Shown here one piece after another: positions 1-4,784 of a stretch of DNA of 5,437 bases (position 1 is the stretch's first letter; every line of letters starts with the position of its first letter). Position numbers and translations under genes: made by a program. The notes below the pieces were generated by a model that was not told where the DNA came from, did no database searches, and saw only the letters and a list, made by a program, of their open reading frames with translations. The DNA is from Actinomycetota bacterium. Lineage in GTDB: Bacteria > Actinomycetota > Actinomycetes > S36-B12. The stretch lies in assembly GCA_009726075.1 (NCBI GenBank), contig WLND01000141.1:1-5437 (forward strand). The letters are read 5' to 3'.

Positions 1-293
1 ACTCCTCGTCGAATGTCTTCACGTGGCTGCGCTGGGATGACGCTGGCAACTGCGTGGCGGTCGCCGCGAACCTGTCGCCCGCACCGCGCGGGTCGTACCG
101 GATCGGGCTGCCCTTCGCCGGGCGCTGGACTGAGATTCTCAATACCGACTCCGCTGCCTACGGCGGATCGGGCATGGGCAATCTCGGGGCGGTCGTGGCG
201 GTGCCGGAGGTCTGGAACGAGCGCCCGGCCTCAGCGGAGATGGTCCTGCCGCCCCTGTCGACGGTCTACCTCTCCTTCACTCGCACCCAGTAA
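1..293 (+). CDS. glgB: 1,4-alpha-glucan branching enzyme GlgB, C-terminal end (5' truncated by window)
   Basis: This is the last ~96 codons of a branching enzyme; codons begin at position 3 and the stop is TAA at 291-293. The enzyme cuts an alpha-1,4-glucan chain and re-attaches it as an alpha-1,6 branch during cytoplasmic glycogen synthesis. The visible part is the C-terminal all-beta domain of GH13 alpha-amylase-type enzymes. Recognisable family segments are NVFTWLRW near the start, then YRIGLPFAGRWTEILNTD, then AYGGSGMGNLG, and a closing LPPLSTVYL. The catalytic barrel lies upstream of the window. The protein ends on its natural terminus a few residues after the last beta strand, so the gene looks intact on this side. 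It converges with the thioredoxin-TPR gene, a neighbourhood also seen in Mycobacterium tuberculosis, where Rv1324 (possible thioredoxin) lies close to glgB (Rv1326c). A maltooligosyl trehalose trehalohydrolase or other GH13 enzyme is a less likely alternative. Confidence 0.9.
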   Translation, partial: SSSNVFTWLRWDDAGNCVAVAANLSPAPRGSYRIGLPFAGRWTEILNTDSAAYGGSGMGNLGAVVAVPEVWNERPASAEMVLPPLSTVYLSFTRTQ

Positions 294-335
294 GAGGTCG
301 CTCCCGCCCGCGTACCAGAAGTCCCTCGCATCCAG

Positions 336-363
336 CCCGGTCGTTTGAGCCGGATAGTGGCGC
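336..363 (+). repeat. REP-like repeat copy R1 (diverged)
   Basis: This 28-bp copy starts CCCGGTCGTTTGAGCCGGAT. It matches the reverse complement of copy R4 at about 23 of 28 positions by eye, with differences concentrated at its right end. It contains the short internal palindrome CCGGT / GCCGG. It is the first of four related copies between the convergent ends of glgB and the thioredoxin-TPR gene. Confidence 0.65.
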
Positions 364-369
364 AAATCC

Positions 370-398
370 CCCGGTCGTTTCAGCCCGATTGCGGGCCA
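370..398 (+). repeat. REP-like repeat copy R2
   Basis: This 29-bp copy starts CCCGGTCGTTTCAGCCCGAT and ends TGCGGGCCA. It is in the same orientation as R1, 34 bp further on. It matches the reverse complement of 440-468 (inside copy R3) at 26 of 29 positions, so the two can pair as a long stem. Its internal short palindrome is degraded compared with the other copies. Confidence 0.7.
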
Positions 399-468
399 GA
401 AGGACGAATAAGCGCCCCGCTGGCCCCTATTCATGCAGGTGGCCCGCAATCCGGTTCAAACGACCGGG
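370..468. terminator. long imperfect inverted repeat between convergent genes; possible bidirectional terminator or MITE-like element
   Basis: R2 (370-398) and the complementary part of R3 (440-468) form arms of 29 bp with 3 mismatches around a 41-nt loop. The loop itself can fold further: GAATA (406-410) pairs with TATTC (428-432), and AGCG (411-414) pairs with CGCT (418-421). The element lies between two genes that end facing each other, as expected for a bidirectional terminator. There is no strong T-run, so classic intrinsic termination is not shown. A non-autonomous mobile element with terminal inverted repeats fits the structure equally well; I see no target duplication. Confidence 0.45.
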
Positions 469-472
469 TGGG
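434..472 (-). repeat. 39-bp direct repeat, copy R3
   Basis: This copy is perfectly identical to 524-562, exactly 90 bp away. On the + strand it begins TGCAGGTGGCCCGCAATCC and ends ACGACCGGGTGGG. It lies in inverted orientation to R1 and R2. It contains the short palindrome CCGGT (451-455) / ACCGG (463-467) with a 7-nt loop, the usual signature of a REP-type unit. Confidence 0.85.
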
Positions 473-523
473 TGGAGCACTTGGGTGAGATGAACGAATG
501 CGGACGTTTCAATGCCCACGTCG

Positions 524-562
524 TGCAGGTGGCCCGCAATCCGGTTCAAACGACCGGGTGGG
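524..562 (-). repeat. 39-bp direct repeat, copy R4
   Basis: This copy is identical to 434-472 over 39 bp; the match breaks at 523 and at 563. It ends 3 bp before the stop codon of the thioredoxin-TPR gene (566-568), so it lies immediately in that gene's 3' UTR. Its small CCGGT/ACCGG hairpin at 541-557 would be the first structure transcribed after that stop. Confidence 0.85.
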
Positions 563-565
563 GGG

Positions 566-1495
566 TTAGAAGAGGGCGTTGGCCAGGGCGATTCGTGCTG
601 GAGCCACGGCGGGCTCGTCTCCGGCCATGAGGAAGAGCTCGAGCAGGCGCGAGCGGGCGAAGGTTCGGTCGTCGCCCGACGAGGCCCGAATGCAGTCAAC
701 GAGTCTGGCAAACGCTGCGGCCCAGTTGCCCTCGAGCACGTCGAGGTCAGCGACGACAGCAGCCGCCTGCAGATCAGCGGGATCCGCGGCTGCGGTCGTC
801 CGCGCGGCGAGCGGATCGATGCCCTCGGTGCGCCGATACAGGCCCACCATGGCGAGACCGGCCTGCGCATCGGTGTCTGACGGATTCGAGTCGAGAAGCG
901 TGCGGTAGGCGCTCTCGGCTGCCTCCCAGTCGCCCGCCTCGACCGCGTCGAAGGCCGCCTCAAATCGCGGATCGACATCGGGCTCCGGCTCGGCATCGAT
1001 GCCGGGCTCGGCGGCCGCCGCACCCTCGACCGTGCCGGCCACGCCCTGATCGGCCGCGACCTTGAGCAACTGCTCGAGCAGCTGGCGAATCTGCGCCTCC
1101 GGGTAGGCACCCTGGAACAGCGGCACCGGCTGGCCCTTGATCACGGCAAAGACCGAAGGGATCGACTGCACCTGGAATGCCGCAGAGATCTGCGGATTCG
1201 CATCGACGTCGACCTTCGCGAGGATCCAACGTCCGGCGTACTCGGCGGCCAGGGCCTCCAGAATCGGCGACAGCTGCTTGCACGGGCCGCACCACTCGGC
1301 CCACAAGTCCAATACGACCGGCACGGTCATCGAGCGGTTGATCACGTCGACCTCGAACGAGGCCTCGGTGACGTCGATGACCAGGCCTGCCGGGGCATTC
1401 GTTCGGGCGACGGCTGCGCGCTCCTGGTTCTGGCGGGCGGCTGCGAGGGCGCCGAGGTCGATGGCGCCGCGGGCTGAGAACGGAGTTGAGGTCAC
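566..1495 (-). CDS. thioredoxin-fold TPR co-chaperone, CnoX/YbbN-like
   Basis: This 309-aa cytoplasmic protein has a thioredoxin domain at about residues 38-145 and an alpha-helical TPR-like half at about 176-309. The redox motif WCGPC is at residues 68-72 (Cys69, Cys72), followed by the cis-proline loop SIPSVFAV with Pro113. A low-complexity Ala/Glu/Pro/Asp linker (about 152-176) joins the halves. The C-terminus, with its paired helices and an ending LANALF, is typical of the family. E. coli YbbN/CnoX protects unfolded proteins under oxidative stress and lacks the first active-site Cys, whereas this protein keeps both and may also be a disulfide oxidoreductase. The start is GTG at 1495, preceded 9 nt upstream by GGGGGAC (1511-1505). 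An ATG at 1503 is out of frame and stops after three codons. It lies 26 nt after the permease stop, so read-through from the transporter operon is likely. A plain thioredoxin is unlikely at this length. Confidence 0.9.
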   Translation of the reverse strand: MTSTPFSARGAIDLGALAAARQNQERAAVARTNAPAGLVIDVTEASFEVDVINRSMTVPVVLDLWAEWCGPCKQLSPILEALAAEYAGRWILAKVDVDANPQISAAFQVQSIPSVFAVIKGQPVPLFQGAYPEAQIRQLLEQLLKVAADQGVAGTVEGAAAAEPGIDAEPEPDVDPRFEAAFDAVEAGDWEAAESAYRTLLDSNPSDTDAQAGLAMVGLYRRTEGIDPLAARTTAAADPADLQAAAVVADLDVLEGNWAAAFARLVDCIRASSGDDRTFARSRLLELFLMAGDEPAVAPARIALANALF

Positions 1496-1521
1496 CGCGC
1501 CATTGTCCCCCAGACCGGGCC

Positions 1522-2469
1522 CTATGCGGTGAGCAGCCCGCGATTTCGCAGCGTGCGCTGGCGAACAGGCGCGAACACCACGCGCTCGACGAGGACGCCA
1601 ACCGCCATGATGACGATGATCGAGCCGAGCACCAGAGCCATGTCGCCGAGCGATCGACCGGTATCGAGCATCTGCCCGAGCCCCGGGCCGAGTGCCGGCG
1701 AGACCGCGATGAGCTCGGCCGCCATGAGCGAACGCCAGGCGAAGGCCCAGCCCTGCTCAAGGCCGGACAGGTATCCGGGCCAGGCTGCGGGCAGGAGGAT
1801 GTGCCGGATCGACAGGTAGCCCCGAGCGCCGAGAACCTTGCCGGCCCGCAGGTAGATCGTCGGGATCTGATCGATCCCTGAGATCAGGCCCTTGGAGATG
1901 GACGGCACCGCCCCGAGGAGCACGACCGTGTAGATGGTGGCGTCCGACAGGCCGAACCAGATGATGGCCGCCGGAACCCACGCGACCGACGGCAGTTGCT
2001 GAAGGCCGGTGAGGAGGGGGCCGAAGATGGCCCTGAGTGTCTTGTTCAGTCCGAGGGCGACCCCGATCGGCGTCGCGATGATGAGCGCGATGGCAAACCC
2101 CTGCAGCGCGCGCCGAATGCTATTCAGCGTCGCGGCCCACAGGATCTGCTGCTCGGCCTGGGCGCTGATCGCATCCCAGACCTGCTGCGGAGCCGGGATC
2201 ACGTAGTCGGGCTGCCACTGAAGGGTGATGATCACCTGCCAGATGATCAGGACGGCAACGATGGCGATGAGCGGCGACAGCAGCCGGGCAATGGTGTGGC
2301 GGATCTTCGCCTTCTGGCGGCCGTGGGTCTCCAGGGCGTCGAGGCCGGCCTCGAGCTGTCCGAGGTCGTCCACCTGCGTGCGTTTGTCCATCTGTCTGGC
2401 AACGTCCGCCAGCCTGACATCGTCGATCGTGACGGCAGTGGCGTCTTGAGCCGGGGTGCTGTTAGGCAT
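1522..2469 (-). CDS. ABC transporter permease, SsuC/TauC/NrtB type
   Basis: This 315-aa integral membrane subunit belongs to the BPD_transp_1 family and forms the channel of the importer. Hydrophobic segments are visible at about residues 63-82, 121-140, 165-190 and 285-304, with others between. The ATPase-contacting EAA loop is at about 209-231 (core GKVLGARGYLS, then LLPAAWPG). LQQLPSVAWVPAAIIWFGLS at about 156-175 is typical of the sulfonate/taurine/nitrate permeases. The protein is about 50 residues longer than E. coli SsuC because of a hydrophilic, acidic N-terminal extension (1-60). I chose ATG 2469 because GAGGAG stands 10 nt upstream and the gene then overlaps the ATPase stop by 8 nt, which suggests translational coupling. 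An in-frame ATG at 2496 would add nine residues and is less likely. Substrate is inferred from the family only. Confidence 0.9.
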   Translation of the reverse strand: MPNSTPAQDATAVTIDDVRLADVARQMDKRTQVDDLGQLEAGLDALETHGRQKAKIRHTIARLLSPLIAIVAVLIIWQVIITLQWQPDYVIPAPQQVWDAISAQAEQQILWAATLNSIRRALQGFAIALIIATPIGVALGLNKTLRAIFGPLLTGLQQLPSVAWVPAAIIWFGLSDATIYTVVLLGAVPSISKGLISGIDQIPTIYLRAGKVLGARGYLSIRHILLPAAWPGYLSGLEQGWAFAWRSLMAAELIAVSPALGPGLGQMLDTGRSLGDMALVLGSIIVIMAVGVLVERVVFAPVRQRTLRNRGLLTA

Positions 2470-3217
2470 GGCGGCGGATCTCCTCGCGCAGGTCATCGGT
2501 GATTTGGCTTGCGAGCTCGGCGACGAAGGGCGAGTCGATGCGTCGCGTCTCCTCGCCTCCGATCGTCCATTCCCGAATGATCCGACCCGGACGGGACGAC
2601 ATCAGGAGCACGCGCTGGCTCAGCCGGACGGCCTCGCGAACGTTGTGGGTGACGAAGATGACGGTGATGCCGGTCTCCAGCCAGATACGCGTGAGCTCCT
2701 CGTGCAGGAGGTCGCGAGTGATGGCATCGAGCGCGGCGAACGGCTCGTCCATGAGCAGCACCGTGCGCTGCTGGGCGAGCGCCCGTGCGATCGCGACCCG
2801 CTGGCGCATCCCTCCGGAGAGTTCGTGCGGACGCTGGTCGTAGGCCCGCTCGAGGTGGACGGTTGCCAGGAGCTCCTGCGCCCGCGGGCGCCGCTCGCGA
2901 CGCGGAACACCGCGAAGGAGCAGGGCCAGCTCGACGTTCTTCCCGGCCGTGAGCCACGGCATGAGGGCTGCCTCCTGGAACATCAGGGCTGGCGGGCCGG
3001 GGGTCTGGATGGTGCCGCGAGTCGGGGTATCGAGGCCGGCAAGGAGGTTGAGCAAGGTGGACTTGCCGCACCCCGATGCCCCGACGAGCGAGACGAACTC
3101 ACCAGGACGTACATCCAGGCTCACGTTGTCCAGGACGATCGGCCCATCGGGCGTGAATTGCTTGGTGACGTCGCGGATGATGACCGACTCCGCCTGTACG
3201 TCGCTGGTGAGTGTCAT
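2462..3217 (-). CDS. ABC transporter ATP-binding protein, SsuB/TauB/NrtC-D type
   Basis: This 251-aa cytoplasmic ATPase powers the importer and has every motif of an active ABC domain. Walker A is GASGCGKST at residues 46-54, the Q-loop Gln is 81, and the signature LSGGMRQR is at 133-140. Walker B LLMDEP is at 154-159 with Glu158 as catalytic base, the D-loop ALD is at 162-164, and the switch His is 191. The sequence FVTHNVREAVRLSQRVLLMSSRPGRI after the H-loop is characteristic of the nitrate/sulfonate/taurine subfamily. Length matches SsuB/TauB (about 255 aa). The ATG at 3217 follows the SBP1 stop by 9 nt; the ribosome binding site TAAGGG overlaps that stop codon, which suggests coupled translation. 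No regulatory domain is appended. Confidence 0.95.
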   Translation of the reverse strand: MTLTSDVQAESVIIRDVTKQFTPDGPIVLDNVSLDVRPGEFVSLVGASGCGKSTLLNLLAGLDTPTRGTIQTPGPPALMFQEAALMPWLTAGKNVELALLLRGVPRRERRPRAQELLATVHLERAYDQRPHELSGGMRQRVAIARALAQQRTVLLMDEPFAALDAITRDLLHEELTRIWLETGITVIFVTHNVREAVRLSQRVLLMSSRPGRIIREWTIGGEETRRIDSPFVAELASQITDDLREEIRRHA

Positions 3218-3226
3218 GGGTGACCC

Positions 3227-4363
3227 TTACTGGAGCCCGAGGCCACCGGCGGTGACCGGACGGGCCTTGGCAGCGGTGAGGACGGTGTTGAGCAGGCGCA
3301 GGTCGTAGATGCCGTTCAGGCCGTTCGGCTTCAGCTGCAGAAGGCCTGCGGTGACAGCGTCATCGGCACTCTTCTTCAGCGTCGCCGGCAGCGGATCCCA
3401 CGTGAAGCGCAGGTTGCCCCACGAACGCGTGATGACCGAGTCGGGCAGCGGCTTGCCAGTCCACTTCTTGATCTGCTCCTGCACGATGTCCTTCGCCGGC
3501 ACGATGTTGCCCGCGATGTACTTGATGGCGCTGTTGTTCGCCTGGAGGATCGAGCGGACGGTGCCCGGGTACTTGTCGAGGAAGGGCTTGGAGGCGATGA
3601 TGTTGGTCGTCACGAACTGGCCGCCTGGCCACAGCGACTTCTCGTCGACCAGCACCTTGGCACCTGCTTCGAGCACGAGGCGCGAGGCCCACGGCTCCGG
3701 GAGCCAGGCTCCGTCGATGTCACCGCGCTTGAACAGCGTCAGCGACTGCGCGTTCTCGGTCGGAATGATCGTGACGTCGCCGCCGCCAGCCGTGGTGGTC
3801 ACGAGGCCGTTGTCCTTCAGGTAGGCCCTGAGCGCGACATCCTGGGTATTGCCGAGCTGCGGCGTCGCGAGCTTCTTGCCGCGCAGGTCGGCAACCGAGT
3901 TGATGCCGTTGCGGACCACGAGCTGGGCGCCGCCGGACGTTGCGCCCGACACCACCCGCAGGAGGTCGCCGTTGGTCGACGTGTATCCAGCAACCGACGG
4001 GTTCGGGCCGATGTACGACACGTCGATCGCGCCGCCCTTCATGGCCTCGATCACCGCCGGGCCAGCATTGAAGGCGACGTACTCAACCGCGGTGCCGTCG
4101 CGACCGAGGTACGTCTCGAAGAACCGCATCTGCTGCGCGACGAGGGCGGGCGCATGGGTGATGTTGGCGAAGAATCCGATGCGCACGACCGGGGCCACCG
4201 GGATTTTCGGCAGTGGCGTTCCCGGCTTCGTCGACGCGCTGGGGGTCGGAGTCGGCGTCGGCTTGGGCGCGGCCGAAGCCAGGTTCGCGCCGAAGCCGAT
4301 CGTCAGGACCGTTCCGGCGAGGCCGAGGGCGAGGCCCCGGCTGAGGTGTCTGCTCAGTGACAT
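3227..4363 (-). CDS. ABC transporter substrate-binding protein SBP1, SsuA/NrtA-like, non-lipidated
   Basis: This 378-aa exported binding protein belongs to the NMT1/SsuA superfamily. A Sec-type signal peptide spans residues 1-31 (R5/R9, hydrophobic 11-28, likely cleavage ASA|AP after 31). It has no cysteine and therefore no lipobox. A Pro/Thr-rich linker (32-56) precedes the domain, which opens with VRIGFFANITHAPALV at 60-75. Conserved pocket-lining stretches are FNAGP (98-102), YIGPNP (117-122), TPQLGNTQD (167-175) and GAWLPEPWASRLV (218-230). The ending, with GIYDLRLLNTVL at 351-362, is complete. The same family accompanies the sulfate-assimilation genes of Streptomyces, so a sulfonate or related sulfur oxyanion is the likely ligand; nitrate, taurine or another small anion cannot be excluded. 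ATG 4363 is chosen over longer in-frame starts because AAGGAG lies 8 nt upstream and a proper signal peptide follows. It is the first gene of the leftward operon. Confidence 0.92.
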   Translation of the reverse strand: MSLSRHLSRGLALGLAGTVLTIGFGANLASAAPKPTPTPTPSASTKPGTPLPKIPVAPVVRIGFFANITHAPALVAQQMRFFETYLGRDGTAVEYVAFNAGPAVIEAMKGGAIDVSYIGPNPSVAGYTSTNGDLLRVVSGATSGGAQLVVRNGINSVADLRGKKLATPQLGNTQDVALRAYLKDNGLVTTTAGGGDVTIIPTENAQSLTLFKRGDIDGAWLPEPWASRLVLEAGAKVLVDEKSLWPGGQFVTTNIIASKPFLDKYPGTVRSILQANNSAIKYIAGNIVPAKDIVQEQIKKWTGKPLPDSVITRSWGNLRFTWDPLPATLKKSADDAVTAGLLQLKPNGLNGIYDLRLLNTVLTAAKARPVTAGGLGLQ

Positions 4364-4371
4364 GTTCGATG

Positions 4372-4377
4372 CTCCTT
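4372..4377 (-). promoter_or_regulatory. ribosome binding site of SBP1 (AAGGAG)
   Basis: AAGGAG on the minus strand stands 8 nt before ATG 4363. It fixes the start of SBP1 and rules out the 48-residue in-frame extension reaching back to 4507, which would put unrelated residues before the signal peptide. Confidence 0.85.
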
Positions 4378-4581
4378 CATTGCAGCGTGCTGGGTTGGTG
4401 GGTGGATTCGGTGGTACCGCGCTGATCTCAGCCCGGTCGACAGCGGGCATTCGTGCCGCGGGGGTGGGGGTGGTGCGAGAGGCGGACGCGCCCAATCGGC
4501 GGAGCACCGCCCCCGCCGCCTGACCTGGTTGCCCACATGCCCACCACCTCTTTTCCTACTTTGTCGAGTAAGTTGGTTGGA

Positions 4582-4610
4582 AAGATATAGAAGATCTCGG
4601 ACGCCGTCAA
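4582..4610 (-). promoter_or_regulatory. putative promoter of the SBP1-ATPase-permease(-thioredoxin) operon
   Basis: On the minus strand, TTGACG (4610-4605) and TATCTT (4587-4582, fitting the actinobacterial TAnnnT -10) are separated by 17 nt, the ideal sigma-70-type spacing. An alternative -10, TATATC at 4589-4584, has a 15-nt spacer. The -35 sits in GAGTTGACGG, an octamer-plus shared with the opposing promoter. Transcription would start near 4575, leaving a leader of about 210 nt before SBP1. Confidence 0.5.
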
Positions 4611-4655
4611 CTCTGACCGCCGGCAGGGCGTGTCGCGCTGGGATTCCTTCTCGAG

Positions 4656-4684
4656 TTGACCGACTCCGCCTCGTCCATTAGATT
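4656..4684 (+). promoter_or_regulatory. putative promoter of the SBP2 gene
   Basis: TTGACC (4656-4661) and TAGATT (4679-4684) are separated by 17 nt. The -35 lies in GAGTTGACCG, nearly the same sequence as at the opposing promoter, and within the small palindrome GAGT (4653-4656) / ACTC (4663-4666). The expected start near 4691 would leave a leader of about 94 nt. The local sequence is markedly AT-richer than the genes. Confidence 0.5.
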
Positions 4685-4721
4685 TCCTAGTGTTCTTATA
4701 GACATACTCGATCTAATCGAC
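4673..4721. promoter_or_regulatory. putative operator: 11-bp inverted repeat over the SBP2 -10 region
   Basis: GTCCATTAGAT (4673-4683) and ATCTAATCGAC (4711-4721) are inverted copies with 10 of 11 positions matching, separated by 27 nt. The left arm covers the proposed -10 and the right arm lies about 20-30 nt downstream of the expected start. A dimeric regulator could bind here, or the right arm with its partner could act in RNA if transcription starts further upstream. I cannot name the regulator. Confidence 0.45.
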
Positions 4722-4773
4722 ATGGTGCGGTCAACGCAGCCTTCCCCCGGCAGCACCCCGCCATTAGCGACTC

Positions 4774-4777
4774 GGAG
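4774..4777 (+). promoter_or_regulatory. ribosome binding site of SBP2 (GGAG)
   Basis: GGAG stands 7 nt before ATG 4785 and supports that start. The ATG at 4780 between them is out of frame with the lipoprotein, and its spacing of 2 nt is too short. Confidence 0.7.
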
Positions 4778-4784
4778 ACATGAC

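Noticed and set aside
434..562. The 39-bp direct repeats as a CRISPR array
   Set aside because: There are only two direct copies, with a single 51-nt spacer, plus two inverted diverged relatives, and no cas gene. The pattern fits a REP-like cluster.
433..630. Open frame covering both 39-bp repeats on the + strand
   Set aside because: It reads the repeat twice and then runs antisense into the end of the thioredoxin-TPR gene. No family resemblance; it is a by-product of stop-poor GC-rich sequence.
1492..1503. ATG at 1503 as start of the thioredoxin-TPR gene
   Set aside because: It is out of frame and meets TGA after three codons (overlapping the GTG start). The GTG at 1495 gives the full domain and has GGGGGAC at good spacing.
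566..4363. Several long + strand open frames opposite the leftward genes
   Set aside because: They are antisense shadows of high-GC genes: their translations are Arg/Pro/Ser-rich with no recognisable domains, while the minus-strand proteins carry complete family motifs.
4364..4507. N-terminal extension of SBP1 back to 4507
   Set aside because: The AAGGAG site and signal peptide begin at 4363. The extra 48 residues are upstream leader sequence read in frame.
4722..4784. Earlier in-frame start (ATG 4722) for SBP2
   Set aside because: It would add 21 residues before a normal lipoprotein signal peptide, and no ribosome binding site precedes it. It would matter only if the transcript were leaderless from there.
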